NCBI GenBank assembly: GCA_015680685.1
Contig: MNCI01034772.1
Location: 93,351-154,848 of the forward strand
DNA: 61,498 nucleotides
Direction of reading: 5' to 3'
Origin: Gnetum montanum
Lineage: Eukaryota > Streptophyta > Gnetopsida > Gnetales > Gnetaceae
In this document: in pieces, positions 22,434 to 33,054 of the stretch
How the letters are laid out: each line of letters begins with the position of its first letter
How positions within the stretch are numbered: the first letter of the stretch is position 1
The notes under the pieces: generated by a model
Told to the model about the DNA's origin: nothing
Database searches by the model: none
What the model saw: only the letters and a program-made list of their open reading frames with translations
Made by a program: the position numbers and the translations under genes

Positions 22434-25400
22434 ATGGCACCAAAGATTAGAGGAAAGAATGCCAAATTGGCAAGGATTGATGAAGTGCAAGAGAGTTTGT
22501 AGCGGGCTTCGCAGGCCAGAGTCGAGACTCGAGAGGTTACTCCGCCTAACCGGTAAGTCATCTTTCATCCTCTTGCACAATTGTTATCTTTGTTGCAGTG
22601 TTGTGGTCGTATCTATTTTGAATGTGTATGTTGTGTCGAACATTAATATCTGTTTACATAGAGTAAGCTATTGTAGTTTATTATATTACCCTTGTCCTTG
22701 CTGTTCGAGATGGACTTTGTGTTGTCACGAAGGTTTGGGTAACGTTGAGTAATACTGTGTAGATGTAATGTGTAACCAAAAAAGTCTAGGTATTATGCCC
22801 ATGCGTAGCATAATCAGGGTTCCATTTTTTCTTTTCTTGCCCATAATAGTTGCATGTTATGCTGGAGTAATACTTAGTGTTGCTTTAATTACCATTAGGG
22901 ATAGACCTTCAGCTGTCGCAAGGGTTTGGGCAATTTTGGCCATGCGTCTCCAGTATAATCTGTAATTTACTGGGAATCAAGAGAACCCTAATGTTGTGTG
23001 ATAGACCTTTATGTCTAAATGGTTTGTCTAATAGTAATGCATTTTTTATTGTACAGTATTATGCTAAAGCCCGTCCTAATTGTTTTGGACATCATGGGCG
23101 TTCTATGCTGCTTACATAGTCCTGTAGCCCATGTTCCTCCTCCTCATGCTCGTATAAAGGAGGAGACAGTATGGTACTGAAGGGGCGCATGGGAGTTCTT
23201 GTAGTTTTTGCTTCGTAATTTTAGTGTAATCGTCTGGTCACATCTACCAGGCGATGTAGCTATTGCTATTCTAGAGACGCTATTGGTTGGGTTGACATAG
23301 AGCATCTTGACATTCCTGACAAATGACGTGGTTGAAACTGTGCGAGTGCAAGACCACGAGTAGAGCACCAAAGGTTTGAGGCATTTGAGCTGGATCTAGA
23401 AGATGCCTAGGTTTAACTGTTATCATGCCTACAACACTCTGTTTGTGGCCCGTCATCTCACAACCTACTTCCAGAATCCACCTGGCATCGTGTATTATGC
23501 AGGCGAGTAATTTTTTTGTTTCTTTTCGTAGCATTGCAATATGCTAACTACTGTTTGAATTTGTGTTGAGTGAAAAGATTTTGCCTATCTTCCGTGGTGT
23601 AGATTCTTCATCGATGACAGTGGTCTCCTGGGTGATAATGATACATTTTCTTTGACCAAAAGGACCATAAGGGAATTTACTTCCACCAGCAATGTACGGG
23701 CCGGTGTCATTGGACAACTAGCATTTGAAATCCCAGAGTACCCTACCCGCTATGTCGAATTCTTTACCAGGTGTAAAAGACTCGTATGGCTGGATAGGGA
23801 GTGGACTTTGGATCCTCCCCTCACTGTCGCGGACGTGTAAGAGAAAATCCCTTTGTTTGCTTTGCCATTCAAGCCCGGTAAATTTTATTATGATGATTAA
23901 TTGTACAATGTTATTAGGTGGAAATGATGTATGAAGTTGTCTTATTTTTGTTATATTTCCTTAACTATTGTTTTATGTTGATAGTCAAAGAATCATGGGA
24001 AATTACGATTATGGCCTCCGATCGCGAGGCAAACAGTCTCTTCTTTTGTTATGGTGATATAAAGGACACACAACACTGGCTTGGCCATAGAGTGGCCCCA
24101 GTTGTGTTAACCAATAAGCTTCAGGAAGCTGGACTGATGGACCTATTTTTGGCCATAACCCCTGATGTCACTGCGGGTGAAATGTCAACCCTAGTCAACT
24201 CCTTCAGCGAAGAAGCTAAGCATCTTTGCATATGTGTGCGTAACGTGTGTGTGAATTTTAATATCGATGCTCAACTGTTCATTGATCTCTTTGGTGTCCC
24301 CTTCATTGGCCTTCCTATAGAGGAAAAGTTGAAGAGGATTTCCAAGCACCAACCTGAGATAGAGGAGTGGCTAGGGATTAAGAAAGAGGTTAAGGGAATC
24401 CCAGCTAATAAGATTGAGCTGGAGGTGGCCCATACTATTTATCCCTTTTTTCGAGCCTAGGCCTTTCCTAAGACACTCTCCCAAGGAAGAGTCCTCACCA
24501 TAGAATAGGCCCAAATTATGTGAGAGGTCATGGAGGGGGGGACTCGGTACAATTGGGCTAGCTATTTTGCTGAAGGCCTGCACGCTGAAATGGTTAAGCT
24601 TTGCAAGAAGCTTAAGTCCCATTTCAATATGCATTTTTCCTTCTTCATAGCTTTCTTTTGGTGTTTTTCCGAATTTCTGGTAGTCCAAAGGAATGGGGTC
24701 TGGGTGCAGCAAGACCACAACTAGATTTCCAAACCGTGGATTTTCCATGTTTTTAGGACTACCCAGTCGTAAGACCCTCCTAAAAGAATCAGGGAGTCAT
24801 TTTCAGTAATGACTAAAAATATGGTGGTGCCTTGAACATGGGGTTAAGACAGCATGGGTGGGGTACTCCCCTGTTACATCGATGATGTGTTGAGGGGAAA
24901 GTGCCTAGTGGCTGAAATAGTGGATTTGTCGGTGCAACGGAAGAAGCCTTGTTTGATCGAGGAGCCTGTTGAGGTAGCATGTGGTGTGGGGATGAAGATG
25001 CAGATTAGATTTCAAAGGAGTAATCCTCCAGCCGATAAGTAGAGAAATGTGTTAATGGTTATGGTTATGTTGCGTATAGATGCTGTTGCGTTGTGTAATG
25101 TTTATTGAGCAAGAGTAAAATTTTGTGTTATCTAACGATGTTGTGTGATAGCTAAGGAGAAGGTTGTGGAGCAGTTGACCCCTGAAATAGAGGCCATAGT
25201 TTTGCAGCATGGAGAAGGGGCTTAGGTCTTGGAGGAAGAGACCCCAGTCAATAAGGCAAGTAATGTGTAGGTTCTTATGCATGAAAAGGAAGTAGCAGTG
25301 GAGGATGCTGAAGTCCTTTTGGCTAGGACAAGAAAAGGTAAGTGATTTATCACTCGGTGAGTTTAACTTTCACAGCATACTAGACTTTAGACAACTGCTT

Positions 25401-26840
25401 CTGGAGATTTTACTAGTCATCATAACATCTCATTTATGTCTTTATATGTAATTTATTCTGTGTAATAGGTGATCAGGGTGTACACTTATCAACAGTGGTG
25501 ACCTGATCTTGGGGCGAATTTCCTGATAAATTCGCCTTTATGGAAGGCATCGTCAATGATATGATCGGTTGCTTAGAGCGAATTGATCCTAAAACTTGTA
25601 CATTACGATCATTACATAGGGGTTATTCCATTATGGCATCATGCTACCTAATTATGCCTAACCACCATTTTATGTTATTAAGAGCTCACCGTAGATGGGA
25701 TCCATTAGAGCCTATAGACTTAGACGCCACCAAACCTCCATTGGAAGCGACCGTCATGCCACGCAACATTTACAATGAGATGCGTAAATATGTTGTACAC
25801 TCGACTCGCTCCTTATGGGAATGCCAAAGTGTAAATGAAGACCTTTGGAAGAGACTGCAAAGGTTAGAGAAGAAGAAGGTGGATCTAAGTGACGAGGTTG
25901 GTTCGGGATTTGAGATCGCAGAACGAATTCCTGCAGGCCTAGGGAACGAACAATGAGGAGTGGAAAAAAACCATTGTTGACTATGCCTGTTATTGAATGT
26001 TCATCAGGAACAGTGTCCAGACCAACCGTGAACTAGTCGAGCAGTGAATGTAGATGGATCTCCTAGCTCAGAAAAATCAAGACTGGAAGGACTTTAGTGC
26101 GAGTGTCCAAGAATGGGGGCAGATGCAGAAAGATCATAAACATGTCTATAAGCGTGAAAGCGATGCCTACCATCAATATTATAGGGATTCTACCATTGAG
26201 GCTTAGTCCCTTTGGCTATTCCTCGACGTCATTGGTGCTTCCAGAGCATTTGAGAAGTTTTAGGAGCAAGTGATGGTAAGTGCCTCTCTAGAAAGTGAAA
26301 TGACTCTTCCTAGGGGGGGAGACTACCATCCCTTCCTTCTTCCCTAAACCACCCTGATGGACTCTTGTAGAGAAGGGGAAGGTGAAGCCCAGAGCTAATC
26401 TAGGAGATGGGGTTTGGTCTGAGCTTACCGAGGATGAAATTATGCAACGTATATGGGTTGGCCTAGAACAAATCCCTTTTGCTACCAATGTAGGAATGTC
26501 ACAGGTAATTCATAGTATTATTGTGTTTTTTTCATACCTAGTTTTGATAGTGATGTTAATATGTGTGTCATGTCTAATTGTAGGAATGACCTAAGGAGGA
26601 TCCTCAACAAGATGAACATAATGAAGGTGATGGTCCTCATGAAGAGGGTCTACACGAAGTAGAGCGTAATGAAGATAGTCAATGCCATGGCGAGCAACCC
26701 CATGTGGAAGAGCCTTGCAAAGAGGGGCACCTTCATGAAGAGATGCCTCATGAAAGGGTGGCCCCTATGATGATGATTTTCTAAAAATAGAGGTGGAGCT
26801 GAGAGATACGGGCAACAGTGATGACAAGGGAGATGCATAG
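22434..26840 (+). pseudogene. E2 antisense gene, eight exons, unknown function
   Basis: Inferred exons: 22434-22552, 23225-23502, 23603-23877, 23985-25034, 25152-25337, 25469-25597, 25695-26504, 26584-26840; about 3.1 kb of coding sequence, about 1,030 residues. Start MAPKIRGKNAKL. Conserved blocks: FNCYHAYNTLFVARHL (exon 2), FFIDDSGLLGDNDT (exon 3), LFFCYGDIKDTQHWL and FIDLFGVPFIGLP (exon 4). Exon 5 is acidic and variable. Exon 6 has GIVNDMIGCLERIDP. Exon 7 is a coiled coil (SLWECQSVNEDLWKRLQ). The tail is acidic. Introns are 79-131 nt except intron 1 (672 nt). Intron 2 has a GC donor and intron 4's donor has decayed to ATAAGT. Many TAG stops and a shift in exon 7 kill this copy. Family not recognised; the LF.VP..G.P block only faintly recalls plant transposon-associated proteins. 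Confidence 0.75.
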
Positions 26841-27099
26841 CGTGGCTATATTAGCCACGATTTTATTGTGATGGAACGGAAAAAAAGACAATATTTTCTT
26901 TTAATGTATTTAATGCAAACTTTGTCTTGAGTTTAATGTTCTTTTGTTGTTTTCATTTGTGTAAAGCATAAATGGAATCATAGGTTTTGGCACTATGACA
27001 AGCCAAAGCTAATTTAAGCGTGTAGCATAAATGGAGTTACTAGTTTAAAGCCATTGCAAGCTGCTAAATAATTCAAGTGTAAAGCGTAAATGAAATCGT
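26841..27099 (+). other. 3' flank of E2 antisense gene
   Basis: Follows the inferred stop at 26,838-26,840. AT-rich, with a few CATAAATG(G/A) words and two early copies of the AGTTTAA(A/G)GCCATT word. No gene seen. Confidence 0.5.
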
Positions 27100-27218
27100 T
27101 AGTTTAAGGCCATTTTGGACCTTTGCTAGTTTTAGGCCATTTTGGGCCTTTGCTAGTTTTAGTCCATTTCGGGCCTTTGCTAGTTTTAGGCTATTTCGGG
27201 CCTTTGCTAATTTTAGAT
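27100..27218 (-). repeat. 27-bp tandem array, 4.4 copies
   Basis: Unit TAGTTTTAGGCCATTTTGGGC plus CTTTGC, starting at 27,100, 27,127, 27,154, 27,181 and 27,208. The core GGCCATTTTGGGCC is nearly palindromic and matches the GGTC...GACC word of the other boundaries. It lies between protease and the 3' end of the antisense gene. E3 has related copies at 47,560-47,820. Confidence 0.9.
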
Positions 27219-27280
27219 GAGGTAAGAGTAACGAAGACAGCTCGTGGAAGTGTAAAGATAAGCATAAGCATAATGAGAAT

Positions 27281-27452
27281 AGCTAGTGGGAAGCATAAAC
27301 ATATGCATAAATGTAATGAGTATAGCTGGTGGGAAGCGTAAACATATGCGTAAATGTAATGAGTATAGCTGGTGGGAAGCATAAACATATGCATAAATAT
27401 AATGAGCATAGCTGGTGGGAAGCGTAAACATATGCGTAAATGTAATGAGTAT
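27281..27452 (+). repeat. 43-bp tandem array, four copies
   Basis: AGCTGGTGGGAAGC begins units at 27,281, 27,324, 27,367 and 27,410, exactly 43 bp apart, with few differences between units. Much less diverged than its surroundings, so it is a recent local expansion. It is absent from E1 and E3. Confidence 0.9.
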
Positions 27453-27528
27453 TTGTAAAGCATAAATATGACAGCTAGTGGAAAAGTGTGCATAAACTGC
27501 ATGACAGTTAGACAACATGGTTTATCTG

Positions 27529-30500
27529 CTAAATCTGTAGTTGTTTCCTAATTTATTTTATCTTTGGTGACGTGTAAGGATGGGGAGATTTATGAATCTA
27601 TTCCTTCACATCATAATCTTCCTCTTGGAATGGTAGTTCGGCCCAAATTAAGCTGTCATCAGCTACTGTTTTGGCTTGTTCGAGTGTTTGGACAGGGGAC
27701 TGGTCTTCGGGAATTTCAATTTCCAAACCCTATTCTATTTCTATGTTATTGACAGCCCGAGGGGTTATTTCATCATCGTGGAAGGCCACTTCCCCTCCTG
27801 CGTAGGGCAGATGGATCTCCTAATGGATAGGTGATGAAACTGCCCTCAGTTGAGTTAACCAAGACCTCCCTAGGATCAAGTTGAAGCTAGGCATCTCCTC
27901 GATGACAATAAATGTTGCGTCTATGGGGAATTGGTCCCCTGTCACAAACTTGATGTGCACTATCCCTTTGACTTGCACTTGTGCCCCATTGAATGACTTT
28001 AGACATGACGTTGTTGTAGGACTGATCTAATCGATCAGGCCTAGTTTATCCGCTATGGAATATGGGATGACATTACGGCCACCTTGTCGTCTACATGTAC
28101 TCTCCAGAATCAGTGTTGGCCAACCCAGATGGTGATGAACATGGACGCCGATGTCACCTAACTCTTTTCTGGGTCATCCTTAATGGATACATCGAGAAAG
28201 GTCAATGGGAAAGGCCTAGGTTTTTCAGTGGTGAGGGGAAGCATGATGGAATGAATTGCTTCTTAATCCACTGGCAAGCTCTCGTCCACAGGTATGGACG
28301 TTAGCATGCGAACTATGGCTTCGCGATGCTTTTGGGATGTCATTAACAAGTCGTACAGGCTCAGCATTGTATTTTTCTATTTGAGAGCCTGCTTAACTTG
28401 CATAAAGGCGTCGAGGAGATCCCGCCCACAATTTGGCTACTTGTCACCCTTTTCCTCTTCCATTCGCCCTAAGAGATGAATTTCTCGGGGAAGAGTGGCC
28501 TCTGTTTGAGGGCTGTGTTTTTTTGGGCTAAGAGAAGATGGGCGCGTTTGCGTAACATCGCCTTTTTTAGAAGAAGGTGGGGCCAAGGGTACCGAAGCAA
28601 GTAGTGTAGGCTTGAGGAGCCCCAGCGTAAATCGGTTCTTGGCTGTGTTACCCGTTATAAGCCCTTCTCTTTTTCCATTAAGTTGTGATTTAGAAAATTT
28701 TCTCCTACGTAGCAAGAGCAACTGATAGCTTTGGCACCCTGATGACGAAGGGTGTCCTAGGTGTGGACGCGAATTGGGCCGCGGCTTTACTGGTAGTGGG
28801 GTGCGGAACAAAGGTAGGAGATGGGACTCGGAGGATGAAAGGTTGTTTCTAAGTCACACCCATCGATGTTGATGGGATTATCATCTGAGGTGGGCGAGGA
28901 GGCATGCGCAACATAGGGTTGCTTCGGTTGTGCCTAGTCGTCGCTCTCTGTACCCACTATGTTGATAGTGTACCCTACATTATTTGCATTTAATGGGTCC
29001 TGGTACACATGCATGGGTTGGTTTTCGGGACAAAGTGGGTTACTACTATCTAAGATCAGGTCACCTTGATCAATCATACGTTGAATGTCATCTTTCAATG
29101 CCCAACAGTAATCCATGTCATGACTACACAATTGATGGTAGTTGCAAAACCGATCTAGCCTAAAGTTCTTGAGGACTAGCGTTTCATTAGGTTGGGCCAA
29201 GGAGGGGTTCTTGAGTAGCTCATAATGGTTCCTGTGGCTTTTTATAGCTTCCTCGAACACCTTCTTGTGTTGGATGTGGCCAGTTCCTAATAATTTCTTT
29301 AGAAGTTCTGAAGGCTTTACAGGTAGTGTCGCGTAATTTGAGCGATCCATACGCTCAAATTTCGGCCTCAGCTGCGGAGGTGCTGCAGGGGCGGAAGGAG
29401 TTTCTTGATTGACATTGTTTGAGCTAGTTGTCGACTTAATAGGCTCTGTAGATGTTTTCTTGTTATTGTTTTTCTTCTTGGCCCCCTCGGTAGCCATCGC
29501 TACTGTCGTTGTTGTAGCTTTGCCTTTATCCTTACCCTTGCTGTGGGCATTTTTGTAGACCACATACGCCAGATCTTTGTAGCCTTCGCTGTGTCTTGGA
29601 TGCTCTTAGTCTAAGCAAAGGCTTGGCTAAGGGAGCGAGGAGTGAGGTAGTATAGCTTAGACTTGATAAAGTCGTTAACTGCCCCCTTGAAGATTGCCAA
29701 TAGATGGGCCTCTGCGATGGGTTCACGGATTTCATTCAAGGTGGTGCTCCACCGCTATATAAACTTTTGAACTGACTCGAGTGGGTCTTACTTGACTCCC
29801 ATGAACTGGTCCAACATGACTTCCAGCTTCAGGTTATTCTTGAAACGAGTCACAAACTAAAATAGAAGCATGTGGGAGTGCTCGATACCAGTCTAGGGCT
29901 TTACTCGTTAGGGACATAGCTCGTTAGGGACATAGCAAAGACACAGATAATAGTATGTGGCCATTGTTGCAATAGCAATGATTTTGACCTGAAAGTAACT
30001 AAATGGGCGTTGGGATCGCCTTCTTCATTGTATTTCGTAAAATGGGGGAGTGGCATTCTAGGCGATAACGATAAAATAGGCACTACCAGACTAATAGGAT
30101 CGCCATGGTAAAAATCCATGACTTGTATTGTGTCAGAATTAGCAGCCTTGAGGCATTTAACTTCCTCTGTAAGGATTTGGATAAGCTGGAAGGCTTGATC
30201 CAGACCCGTGGATGGAGAGGTTGTTTGTAGAACAGCAGGAGGAGCCACACTAGTTGGCGAAATAGGGACGACCGCCGTCGGCTGTACCATTGGATACGCT
30301 ATTTGTGTGGCCGGGGGCACAAACAACGATCCTGTAACAGGGTTTAGCGCCTGGAAGACCCAACTTTGATAGAGGAGGAGATGGGACATCTACGTAGGAT
30401 GCGCAACAAGAGGCATGTTTGGAACCCACCATGCTGTAGTGGTGGGTCCTATCTTGTGAGTCGGGATGAAAGTGGGTGTTTCATGTAATTGCAAAGTAGG

Positions 30501-31175
30501 TATCGCATGTACATGCGGTGACATGGGCACAGACGCACAATGAGATGGATTAGGTAATTGCACCTGTTGAGGAATGACTTGCAATGGGTCATCACCCAGA
30601 AGGATAGTCGGAGAGAGAAAATGTAGGCGGGGCGAATGCAAGACTCGATTAGTATTAGATAAAGTCAAGGGTGTGGCGACCATAAATAACAAATTTAAGT
30701 AGGACGTCATGGAGGGAGGGGCCATGGCTAAATCAATATGACTGTCTCCCTCAGAGTGGGAGTCCAGATCATCCTACCCGTCATGAAGCATTTCATCATG
30801 GAACAACTCCTCTCGTTGTTTCGTTGATGTCCTAGCCATCAACATTTGATCTAGGATCCATTGTTGTTAACTTGTCAAGGGTATAGTGGCATTTGGCGCA
30901 GGAATAAATTCCTTCCCATTGCAGAATATGAACTTGTATTCTCGTTTCTCTACAAGTTCTTATGGGTACATGGGCAGATTTGCTAAAAGTTTAGCACAGA
31001 GGAAATTGTAGTGTTCCCTGCACTAAGCATGTCTCTCAAGCTCTTTGTTTTGAAGCTTGAGGGAGTGGCATGGTTGCACCGGACTACTTGGCGACTCGAC
31101 CATAGGAGGGGTGACTTGCAGAGTCCAAGGATTCTCAAGGTTAGTAGTGTCAACAGCGGTGGTTGATGTGGCCAT
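27529..31175 (-). pseudogene. E2 gag and protease
   Basis: Gag starts at ATG 31,175 (MATSTTAVDTTN). After a Pro/Thr-rich region come the gag core blocks LPHFTKYNEEGDPNAHLVTF and QWPHTIICVFAMSL (about 30,080-29,930), then a zinc-knuckle variant C-x2-H-x4-H-x4-C in FCNYHQLCSHDMDYC near 29,130. The protease region starts near 28,810. Its active site VHVDD is followed by a 1-nt deletion, so the DDGA motif seen in E1 and E3 is destroyed. The end is IRKQLQI*. A 16-bp duplication at 29,904-29,935 shifts the gag frame. After allowing for it, protease lies in the -1 frame relative to gag. Stops are mostly TAG. Confidence 0.8.
29904..29935. repeat. 16-bp tandem duplication inside E2 gag
   Basis: CTCGTTAGGGACATAG occurs twice back to back. 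Sixteen is not a multiple of three, so the duplication breaks the gag frame. E1 and E3 have a single copy of the region. Confidence 0.9.
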
Positions 31176-31431
31176 TTTCTACATGGTTCAAGAGTAATGA
31201 TGATGAGGATAAGGATCACAAGGGAAAAGGCAAACTAAGGTAATAATCGGGGATTTCTATCTTGTAGGATTCTAAAGGAATCGTTGAAGCGACCAATCTG
31301 TACCACACAATCTCATAAACAACCATGGAGGTATTACATTTACGTCGACCGAAAATGGGTACAGATAGCTTATAAGACTACCTATAAAGTGTGGATCGAA
31401 GGTTTAGGCCCTCCTTCTAGTGCCATAAAAC
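31176..31431 (-). promoter_or_regulatory. E2 leader and primer-binding site
   Basis: The PBS is 31,407-31,425, reading TGGCACTAGAAGGAGGGCC on the minus strand. It is separated from the LTR end (31,432) by a 6-nt spacer. The leader carries one copy of the GGTACAGATTGGTCGC...CCT unit that is repeated several times in E3. The primer tRNA was not identified. Confidence 0.75.
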
Positions 31432-32958
31432 TGTAATGACAGAAAACGTCGATCATTGGAAATACCGAGCAGAAGTCCGTGTACACAGTTCCAACCCCGG
31501 ATCCGTGCGAGGGCCATGCTGGAGAAGACGAATCTGAGGTGCCCTGAACGATTTTGTCGATCAGACAGGGACTTACCTAATTAGTAAAATTTTTGTAATA
31601 ATTGGATGGCAAAACAACAATTTTTATGAGGAGATATAATATCGTTAATCTCGAAGGTAATTGAAAATGATGTAAACAATTCAAAGCGATTGTAAAATCT
31701 ATATAGATAGGATGCAAGAAACTAGATTTAGAGAGTGTGTAATCCCAAGATCTAGGATTTAGCTTATAAACAAAATATGTTGGATATAATGATTATAGGA
31801 AGACTTCGGTTTAGACGAAGCATGTGCCAACAACAAGAAAGCTATTTAAAGATAACACAAGCAAAGGTCGATCTACCTTGTTGTAGCCAATCTGGGTGCA
31901 AGGAAGTCAGACCCGAAGCAGAATATCCATTAACTGGCTATTTATGATCAAGGATTCTTGCCAATCACCATGATGTTCTCACGATCGCTGATCCTCTTTT
32001 TCTCTCTTGTCAATCTTTGCCAAAAGCTGTCATCGATTGCCAATGGAAGAAAATCACCCACGAAGAAAAATTGTCAATCCGGGAAATTTTTTCCAACCCT
32101 TCGATCTTTGTCAACTAGAATATTTATAAGGTTAGGGTCAGGAGAAAAATGCAGTTTAGATGATGCATGTCCTAAACCTACAAGATGTTGTTGACTTGAT
32201 GTGTTTGTGTTTGAAGCTTGCGAAGCCACGCTATATTACGCTCTGAAGTGTAATGTGTCGTAAACCACTTTTGCTGGAGCTTTGGCAACAAACTGTTCTT
32301 TGTTTATGCTGTAATATGCTAGGGAGCGTATTGTGACGTATGAACTATTGATGCCTAAATTGTGCTCTCTCTGTCATTGCTTGTATTACGTTGCGTCATG
32401 CTAGATTACGCTGAATAGCATAATTCAGCGTAAAATAGCAAACTTGCAAAAAATTGAAGTGTTGATGCCGCGCTTCCTTTGTTTCTGATCAATCCTTCCA
32501 GGGTTTATTACGCTACACTGTGTAATGTAGCATAATAGGCCCCTTAACCAAAAAAGAAAACTTGCTGAAATGTGCGGCATGCTGCGGATCATTGCTTAAG
32601 CCTTAAGATTTTGCTGGACAATCGAGATCTCGAATCTTATCATCTCTGTTGTTGTAATGGACTGCCTTCTAGCATTACGCTGTGTTATGCTATGTTACGC
32701 TATGTTGCGTAATGCGGCATAATATGCCAAAAGTTAAGATTTTTCGAAACATAGAAAACTTGCAAAGTTGAAGGCTTGCCGTCATGCATCCCTTGTCTTG
32801 ATCTGTCCTTTGGAGTTTATTACTTTTTCTGCGTAGCATGGTAGAATAGACCCTTAGCTGGAAAGGGAACTTGTTGAGCTGTGACTTGTCGCAAATCCTT
32901 GCCTAAGTCGCAAGATTTTGCTAAACTGTTGAGGCCTCGAAATTTTCACGGTGTTTTA
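31432..32958 (-). repeat. E2 5' LTR
   Basis: In element orientation it starts TAAAACACCG at 32,958 (the family has TGAAACACC; the G is now A) and ends ...GTCATTACA at 31,432, 1,527 bp. TATA box TTATAAATATT at 32,121-32,128 (minus). Palindromic TACGC/GCGTA words cluster at 32,225-32,845. It abuts intron 2 of E1's antisense gene. It is less similar to the E1 LTR than the two E1 LTRs are to each other, so it belongs to a different copy. Confidence 0.75.
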
Positions 32959-33054
32959 GTACTGATAGGTAAGCCCTATGAGGGTGTTTTAAATGTGTTG
33001 TACCATTTTTCCTACATTAGTAAAAAATGCTTATTGTGCTTTGCATGTTACCAG

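Larger units (their letters stand above)
19681..32958 (-). mobile_element. E2: Ogre/Tat-type element nested in E1, 3' part deleted
   Basis: On the minus strand E2 runs from its 5' LTR (32,958-31,432) through PBS, gag, protease, the oppositely oriented antisense gene (22,434-26,840) and RT, and stops inside the second RNase H at about 19,681. Integrase, 3' LTR and the far target-site duplication are missing. It splits E1's antisense gene between intron 1 and the end of intron 2. E1's exon 2 is gone too, so one deletion probably removed E2's 3' end together with adjacent E1 sequence. Confidence 0.8.

Noticed and set aside
22434-26840. The antisense gene as an env-like gene of the element
   Set aside because: It is on the opposite strand, has seven introns, shows no signal peptide or membrane segment, and lies before RT and not after integrase.
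29532-29735. Separate small protein on the minus strand
   Set aside because: It is an out-of-frame shadow of gag: the true frame carries the conserved ...SKLYYL.PRSL...FA blocks over the same bases.
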